From: Oxalobacter sp.
GTDB taxonomy: Bacteria; Pseudomonadota; Gammaproteobacteria; Burkholderiales; Burkholderiaceae_D
DNA: 15,628 nucleotides
Reading direction: 5' to 3'
Assembly (NCBI GenBank): GCA_012512465.1
Contig: JAAZED010000325.1
Span: 1-15,628 of the forward strand
Positions 9,536-15,628 of this stretch are shown here, piece by piece; positions within the stretch are counted from its first letter, which is position 1; every line of letters begins with the position of its first letter. The translations under genes were made by a program, and so were the position numbers. The notes under the pieces are model-generated. The model had not been told where the DNA came from and did not search any database. It saw only the letters and a program-made list of their open reading frames with translations.

Positions 9536-9558
9536 ATTACCCTGCTATCGGCTAGACT
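9529..9558 (+). promoter_or_regulatory. Candidate sigma-70 promoter of rarA
   Basis: TTGTCA (9529-9534, 5/6 match) and TAGACT (9553-9558, 4/6 match) are separated by 18 bases. Initiation near 9565 would leave a leader of about 20 U-rich bases before the rarA ATG. It is the best pair in the divergent gap. Confidence 0.45.
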
Positions 9559-9585
9559 ATTCTTTTTATATGACCCGTTTTTTTC

Positions 9586-10872
9586 ATGACACAGGTACCT
9601 TTGGCAGAACGCCTTCGTCCGGGATCCATCGACGATATGGTCGGTCAGCAGCATCTGCTGGGCCCCGGTAAACCTTTGCGTGTGGCCTTTGCGTCCGGTG
9701 AACCCCACTCCATGATCCTGTGGGGTCCGCCCGGCGTTGGCAAAACCACATTCGCCCGTCTGATGGCGGATGGGTTCAATGCTGAATTTATTGCGCTGTC
9801 TGCTGTTTTATCCGGCGTCAAGGACATCCGCGAAGCGGTTGAACGTGCAGAATATACCCGGAGCCAGTCCGGCAGGCGAACCATTCTGTTTGTTGATGAG
9901 GTACACCGTTTTAACAAAAGTCAGCAGGATGCCTTTTTACCCTATGTGGAAAGTGGTCTTTTCACTTTTATCGGTGCCACGACAGAAAACCCGTCCTTTG
10001 AAGTGAATAATGCGCTGTTGTCCCGTTCAACAGTCTATGTCCTTCACCCTCTGGAAGAGGGTGACCTGCTCTTCCTTTTGAACCGTGCGCTGGAAACGGT
10101 GCTATCCCCGCTTACCGTTACGGCTGATGCCGGCGATATACTGGTCGCCAATGCCGATGGGGATGCCCGACGGCTCTTAAATACACTGGAGATAACCGCA
10201 CATGCGGCCGAAGTCAAAGGACAGGCAGAAATTGATACTGTCCTGCTTGGGGAAACGCTGGGGGATGCTGTCAGGCGTTTTGACAATGCCGGGGACAATT
10301 TTTATGACCAGATCTCTGCGCTGCACAAGTCAGTCCGCGGCTCCAATCCGGATGCGTCCCTGTACTGGTTTGTCCGTATGCTGGATGGGGGTGCTGACCC
10401 GCGTTATCTGGCAAGACGTATTATCCGCATGGCAACAGAAGACATCGGCCTGGCTGACCCCCGGGCGCTACGCCTGGCGCTAGACGCGGCAGAAACGTAC
10501 GAGAGGCTCGGCTCGCCCGAAGGTGAGCTTGCACTGGCCCAAGCCGTGATTTATCTGGCCTGCGCGGCAAAATCGAATGCCGTTTACATGGCATACAATG
10601 CCGCGCGTTCCTTCATCAGCAAGGACAAGACCCGGCCGGTGCCGGAACATTTGCGCAATGCACCGACCAAGCTGATGAAAGAGCTGGGTTACGGAAAACT
10701 CTACCGCTATGCCCACGATGAACCGGAAGCTTTTGCGGCGGGAGAAACCTATTTACCGGAAGGAATGAAAGAACCTTACTGGTATCGCCCGACACCGCGG
10801 GGCCTTGAAAACAGGATTGCGGAAAAACTGGCCTGGCTGGCAGAACTCGACAAAAAGGCCGGCAAAAAATAA
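9586..10872 (+). CDS. rarA: Replication-associated recombination protein A (AAA+ ATPase, MgsA/WRNIP1 family)
   Basis: A 428-residue AAA+ ATPase related to clamp-loader subunits; the family acts at stalled replication forks and interacts with SSB. Walker A GPPGVGKT is at 47-54, Walker B LFVDEVH at 101-107, sensor 1 GATTEN at 130-135, and the arginine finger is Arg147 in LLSRS. The family hallmark HRFNKSQQDAFLPYVE (107-122) is present, and the C-terminal half (YDQISALHKSVRGSNPDASLYW ... EDIGLADPRAL) matches the MgsA tetramerisation domains. Length is slightly below E. coli RarA (447), mainly from a shorter N-terminus. A TGA 15 bases upstream in frame makes 9586 the first possible start. There is no Shine-Dalgarno sequence; the ATG directly follows a T-rich stretch. 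It points toward serS, a usual neighbour, but gdhA intervenes on the other strand. Confidence 0.96.
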   Translation: MTQVPLAERLRPGSIDDMVGQQHLLGPGKPLRVAFASGEPHSMILWGPPGVGKTTFARLMADGFNAEFIALSAVLSGVKDIREAVERAEYTRSQSGRRTILFVDEVHRFNKSQQDAFLPYVESGLFTFIGATTENPSFEVNNALLSRSTVYVLHPLEEGDLLFLLNRALETVLSPLTVTADAGDILVANADGDARRLLNTLEITAHAAEVKGQAEIDTVLLGETLGDAVRRFDNAGDNFYDQISALHKSVRGSNPDASLYWFVRMLDGGADPRYLARRIIRMATEDIGLADPRALRLALDAAETYERLGSPEGELALAQAVIYLACAAKSNAVYMAYNAARSFISKDKTRPVPEHLRNAPTKLMKELGYGKLYRYAHDEPEAFAAGETYLPEGMKEPYWYRPTPRGLENRIAEKLAWLAELDKKAGKK

Positions 10873-10896
10873 AAAAGGGTCTGGAAACCAGACCCT
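10864..10896 (-). terminator. Intrinsic terminator of gdhA, overlapping the rarA 3' end
   Basis: AGGGTCTGG (10876-10884) and CCAGACCCT (10888-10896) form a perfect 9-base stem with an AAA loop. On the minus strand the stem is followed by six T's, an A and six more T's, a textbook U-tract for gdhA, whose stop lies about 20 bases away. The far part of that tract is the last Lys codons and stop of rarA. On the plus strand the stem is followed by CTTCC, so it would terminate rarA weakly. Confidence 0.88.
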
Positions 10897-10916
10897 CTTC
10901 CTGCGAAAGGCTTCGC

Positions 10917-12426
<1,510 letters not shown>

Positions 12427-12481
12427 TGGCTATTTTCAGGTTATCCACAGGCCCATCACAAGCAAATCCGCTGCACAGCTC

Positions 12482-12505
12482 AGGCGGCTTGCCAAAGCCG
12501 CCTTT
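12482..12505 (+). other. GC-rich terminator-shaped hairpin upstream of serS
   Basis: AGGCGGCTT (12482-12490) and AAGCCGCCT (12495-12503) form a perfect 9-base stem with a GCCA loop, followed on the plus strand by only TTT then AATTG. No plus-strand gene ends here: rarA ended 1.6 kb earlier and gdhA runs the other way. It may end an unannotated short transcript, act in a longer serS leader, or insulate the promoters. Confidence 0.45.
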
Positions 12506-12519
12506 AATTGATGAATGAG

Positions 12520-13874
<1,355 letters not shown>

Positions 13875-13886
13875 CCATTTTCGTTC

Positions 13887-13928
13887 AAAAAAGACAGGTG
13901 CCAGGAAACAAGTCACCTGTCTTTTTTT
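13887..13928 (+). terminator. Intrinsic terminator of serS
   Basis: GACAGGTG (13893-13900) and CACCTGTC (13914-13921) pair perfectly over a 13-base loop. Seven T's follow (13922-13928) and six A's precede (13887-13892), which lengthens the stem and makes the element potentially bidirectional. It lies 13 bases past the serS stop. Confidence 0.92.
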
Positions 13929-13929
13929 A

Positions 13930-14075
13930 CGTCTATCCGCTTAAAACTTCTGTCCTTGGAGTATTTGTGGTATTTTTTACGAACCCGAGTAATCTGGATA
14001 AATGTCTTAGTCCATATTTGTCCAGTGAGTAGTCCCCCTGAAACCCTGAGTAATATCTGTCCCCTCCAGATAACA
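13930..14075. other. Intergenic segment with repeated GAGTA(A/G)T words
   Basis: Between the serS terminator and the sensor gene start, GAGTAAT, GAGTAGT and GAGTAAT occur at 13987, 14027 and 14048. The first and last sit in similar surroundings (CCCGAGTAATCTGG and CCTGAGTAATATCTG). The segment also carries C-runs after GTC (GTCCCCC, GTCCCC). This could be the remnant of a small repeat or an insertion-sequence end, or regulatory sites for the sensor gene. No intact mobile element or convincing promoter is visible. Confidence 0.35.
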
Positions 14076-15628
14076 ATGAGCCCACAACCCCTGAAACGCC
14101 AGCCGTTTGTCTTCTTTTTCCTGTTCGCTTCACTGATCTGGGCGCTGCTCGCCTGGTTTTCAACGCGTCTTTACACCACCTGGCAAGCCGAACAGGCACA
14201 GGAAACGATTGAGAAACGAGCCAAAGAAGGAATACATGAGCTGGAAGACGGACTGAGCAGAACGCTCCGGTTACTGCAATATGTCACCGATCTTCTCAGC
14301 CGCTATGAAAGCATCCGGGAAACGGTAGATCAGGAAAACCGTCACTCAGCCATTAACCAGTTGCCTGAAGAACAGCGCCGACTCTATTATGAAAAACAGC
14401 CGCGCCTGCGCCTGATAAACGAAGAGCTGGCTTATGCCGCCAAAGATGCCGATGTGATCAGCAATATCTGGATCATGAAAAAGGACGGCATTACGATCGC
14501 TTCAGGCAATGCATCCGATCGCGAAAGTTTCGTGGGTACCCGCTTTGATTACCGCAACTATTTTATTGACGGTATCAGCGGCAAGAAAGGGCACCAGTAT
14601 GCTTTCGGTGTGCGCACCGGGATTCCCAGCCTCTTTTTTGCCTCACCCATCCGCCAGGATAACCACACCATCGGTGTGGTTGCCAGCAAGGTCAATCTTT
14701 CCTATTTCTACAACTGGGTAAGTCAGACCAACGGGATTCTCATTGACAAGTACGGCGTCATTATCCAGGCAGGCAACCATCAATTTGAAATGATGTCCCT
14801 GCCCGATGCAACGGTTCATATGCTTTCTGAAAAGCATCGCATGGATCGTTACAATCGTACCGAATTTCCGGTGCTGTCAATTACACCATGGGAAGGAATC
14901 GACAAAATCCAGCTCATGCAGATTGGTGATCTGTCATCACCTTTTTATGTGATGACAGCAAAAATCATGGGCGATGAATTCACACTGATGACGGCCATTG
15001 ATGCGTCAAGCCTCCTTGCCAGAACGGAACACCGCCTCTTTCTGATCATACTGATCGGTGGCGGGATGCTTTTCTTTCTGGTGCTGACTGTCGTGGCCTA
15101 TCAGTTCCAGATACTCCAGCGCATTCGGCAGCGCAGGGCGATGGCCAAGCAATTGATCAACCGGGAAATATCGCGTGCGGACGCGTCAGGCAAACAATTT
15201 GCCGTGATGTACATCGACATGGATGCTTTCAAGGAAGTCAATGATACCTTCGATTATGAAACCGGAGACAACATCCTGCAAGTCATCAACGAACGGATCC
15301 AGGAAGTTATCCGCAAAACGGACACTATTATTCGCCGGACGGAAGATACCTTCATCACGCTCTTGAATGATATTGGCTCTCCTTCAGATGTGGAAAACAT
15401 TGCCATCAAAATTCAGGAAGCCATCCATGCACCGTTGGATGTCAGCGGAGTAACACTGCGCCTGACCGCCAGTATCGGCATCGCAATGTATCCTACCGAT
15501 GGCCAGACCGCATCGCAAATACTTCGGCATGCCGATACGGCGCTTTACAGCATCAAAGAAAAAGGACGTGCCGAATATGCTTTCTATCACACGCAAATGT
15601 CTGTTGATCTGGCCGCCCGCAACAGACT
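14076..15628 (+). CDS. Membrane sensor with DctB-like dCACHE and degenerate GGDEF domain (3' end outside window)
   Basis: 517 codons are present and the frame is still open at the window edge. The order is a transmembrane helix (about 11-29), a periplasmic sensor region (about 30-318) with a coiled segment then a dCACHE module, a second transmembrane helix (about 320-342) and a GGDEF domain (about 355-505). The sensor segment SFVGTRFDYRNYF ... GIPSLFFASPIRQDN ... IGVVASKVNL (151-208) resembles the DctB dicarboxylate sensor. In the GGDEF domain DMDAFKEVNDTF (381-392) is clear, but the signature is TEDTF (422-426) and the usual DPLTGLPNR start is missing. RxxD (Arg413, Asp416) is kept five residues before the signature. 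Cyclase activity is therefore unlikely; a c-di-GMP or GTP-sensing role is inferred. The closing residues (FYHTQMSVDLAARNR) resemble GGDEF-EAL linkers. ATG 14076 has no clear ribosome site; GTG 14025 is an in-frame alternative. Confidence 0.85.
   Translation, partial: MSPQPLKRQPFVFFFLFASLIWALLAWFSTRLYTTWQAEQAQETIEKRAKEGIHELEDGLSRTLRLLQYVTDLLSRYESIRETVDQENRHSAINQLPEEQRRLYYEKQPRLRLINEELAYAAKDADVISNIWIMKKDGITIASGNASDRESFVGTRFDYRNYFIDGISGKKGHQYAFGVRTGIPSLFFASPIRQDNHTIGVVASKVNLSYFYNWVSQTNGILIDKYGVIIQAGNHQFEMMSLPDATVHMLSEKHRMDRYNRTEFPVLSITPWEGIDKIQLMQIGDLSSPFYVMTAKIMGDEFTLMTAIDASSLLARTEHRLFLIILIGGGMLFFLVLTVVAYQFQILQRIRQRRAMAKQLINREISRADASGKQFAVMYIDMDAFKEVNDTFDYETGDNILQVINERIQEVIRKTDTIIRRTEDTFITLLNDIGSPSDVENIAIKIQEAIHAPLDVSGVTLRLTASIGIAMYPTDGQTASQILRHADTALYSIKEKGRAEYAFYHTQMSVDLAARNR

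Noticed and set aside
13933..14199. 88-codon minus-strand frame over the sensor gene start
   Set aside because: Half of it is opposite the membrane-helix coding region of the sensor gene and it has no ribosome site. The intergenic part looks protein-like (GDYSLDKYGLRHLSRLL), but I could not link it to a family.

Overview
The window is a gene-dense stretch of bacterial chromosome. Nearly every gene is a recognisable housekeeping or central-metabolism gene. E. coli-type glgB/glgX, a 447-residue GdhA, RarA near SerS, an ETF-ubiquinone oxidoreductase and intermediate base composition all suggest a proteobacterium. A betaproteobacterium (Burkholderiales-like) is my best guess, but that is inference from protein flavour, not from a marker gene.

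Left third (1-6059, all minus strand): a glycogen metabolism operon read right to left as glgB (branching enzyme), glgX (debranching enzyme), pgm (phosphoglucomutase) and the first 19 codons of what looks like glgC (ADP-glucose pyrophosphorylase), cut by the window edge. Pgm interconverts glucose-6-P and glucose-1-P, GlgC activates glucose-1-P, GlgB branches the polymer and GlgX trims it.

Middle (6246-9469): an ETF-ubiquinone oxidoreductase on the minus strand, a small hotdog-fold acyl-CoA thioesterase divergent from it, a cold-shock protein convergent with the thioesterase across a strong intrinsic terminator, and a Nudix hydrolase of the ADP-ribose pyrophosphatase type. No ETF alpha/beta or acyl-CoA dehydrogenase genes are next to the oxidoreductase.

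Right (9586-13874): rarA (replication-fork AAA+ ATPase), gdhA on the opposite strand, and serS (seryl-tRNA synthetase). rarA and serS are neighbours in many proteobacteria; here gdhA with its own promoter and terminator sits between them. The gdhA terminator has its U-tract inside the 3' end of rarA.

Right edge (14076-15628+): the 5' part of a membrane sensor protein with one transmembrane helix, a DctB-like periplasmic dCACHE domain, a second transmembrane helix and a GGDEF domain. Its signature motif has decayed to TEDTF while the RxxD inhibitory site is kept. It runs off the window, probably into an EAL domain. This is the most unusual item here. No CRISPR array, tRNA, rRNA, complete insertion sequence or phage gene was seen, and I found no convincing previously undescribed multi-gene system.
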